This document shows, in pieces, positions 22,059 through 22,402 of a stretch of 22,402 nucleotides of DNA; position 1 is the first letter of the stretch; the number at the start of each line of letters is the position of its first letter. The DNA comes from Oscillospiraceae bacterium. GTDB lineage: Bacteria; Bacillota; Clostridia; Oscillospirales; Ruminococcaceae. The translations under genes were made by a program, and so were the position numbers. The DNA is taken from NCBI GenBank assembly GCA_029062865.1, contig JAIDPG010000294.1, positions 1 to 22,402 on the forward strand, in the 5' to 3' direction. The notes under the pieces are model-generated. The model worked only from the letters and a program-made list of their open reading frames with translations, made no database searches and was not told the origin of the DNA.

Positions 22059-22402
22059 ATGAAGAAAACAACGGGTCATTTCCCCAGCGCGGGCGGCTTT
22101 TGCGATATTCGCTTTTACATTTACGAGCCCGAAAACCCGAAAGCCGTCGTGATGCTGTCGCACGGAATGTGCGAGTATATCGAGCGGTATGAGGGCTTCG
22201 CGGAGTTCCTCTGCGAAAACGGGATCGTACTCGCGGGCAACGATCATCTTGGTCACGGAAACTCGCTCCTCAACGAGACGACGCTCGGCTATTTCGGGCA
22301 GGAGCGCGGCTACATTGACATGGCGCGGGATCTTCACCGAATGAAAACCTTGCTGGACGAGCGCTTCCCGAATATCCCGCACTTCCTTATGGGTCACAGC
22401 AT
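22059..22402 (+). CDS. Alpha/beta hydrolase, monoacylglycerol lipase-like, N-terminal part (cut by window edge)
   Basis: The first 114 residues are visible. They match the serine hydrolase group often annotated as lysophospholipase or monoacylglycerol lipase: oxyanion region SHGMCEYIERYEGFA (HGxxExxxRY pattern) at about 34-48, then DHLGHGNS (about 62-69), and MGHS at the very end, which is the beginning of the nucleophile elbow. No signal peptide is seen, so it is probably cytosolic. AAAGGAG (22044-22050) precedes the ATG at 22059. No clear promoter was found in the 251-base gap after galM. The substrate is not predictable from this part. Confidence 0.85.
   Translation, partial: MKKTTGHFPSAGGFCDIRFYIYEPENPKAVVMLSHGMCEYIERYEGFAEFLCENGIVLAGNDHLGHGNSLLNETTLGYFGQERGYIDMARDLHRMKTLLDERFPNIPHFLMGHS

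Overview
The window reads as a chromosomal stretch of a low-oxygen Gram-positive bacterium of the Clostridia, most likely Oscillospirales/Ruminococcaceae. This is inferred from gene content (two-domain pyruvate kinase with a PEP-utilizer tail, TmcAL, mreBCD with a class B PBP, AGCS symporter), clear Shine-Dalgarno (SD) sites, sigma-A type promoters, and GC-rich coding DNA set in AT-rich intergenic DNA. No phage, transposase, CRISPR array, rRNA or tRNA gene was seen.

Left part (1-7250): a partial tmcAL gene runs off the left edge and is divergent from ackA, so two enzymes that use acetate share one intergenic region. Next comes a cell-elongation block on the plus strand: mreB, a 372-bp gap full of hairpins and repeats, mreC, mreD and a class B transpeptidase (PBP2 type). 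These build the membrane-bound elongasome that makes side-wall peptidoglycan.

Middle (7250-11610): three lipoproteins on the plus strand. Two are tandem paralogues with a C-terminal CHAP (Cys/His amidohydrolase/peptidase) domain, likely acting on the cell wall. The third carries a C-terminal putative esterase domain. A bidirectional terminator separates them from glmS. The minus-strand genes glmS (amino-sugar precursor for the wall) and pyk (last step of glycolysis) follow, with a foldback element between them. The stretch next to glmS resembles the one upstream of mreC.

Right part (15590-22402): plus-strand genes for an AGCS sodium:amino-acid symporter, a zinc-ribbon/transmembrane/internalin-type leucine-rich-repeat protein with near-identical 66-bp repeats, an orphan methyl-accepting chemotaxis protein with a long Pro/Ala/Lys tail, aldose 1-epimerase, and the start of an alpha/beta hydrolase cut by the right edge.

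Most genes are housekeeping. The points worth a second look are non-coding: a leader element shared by mreC and glmS, the crowded mreB-mreC gap, the foldback between pyk and glmS, and a recurring CCCCGCC/GGCGGGG hairpin design. On the protein side they are the tandem CHAP lipoproteins, the LRR protein and the chemoreceptor tail. No clearly new multi-gene system was found.
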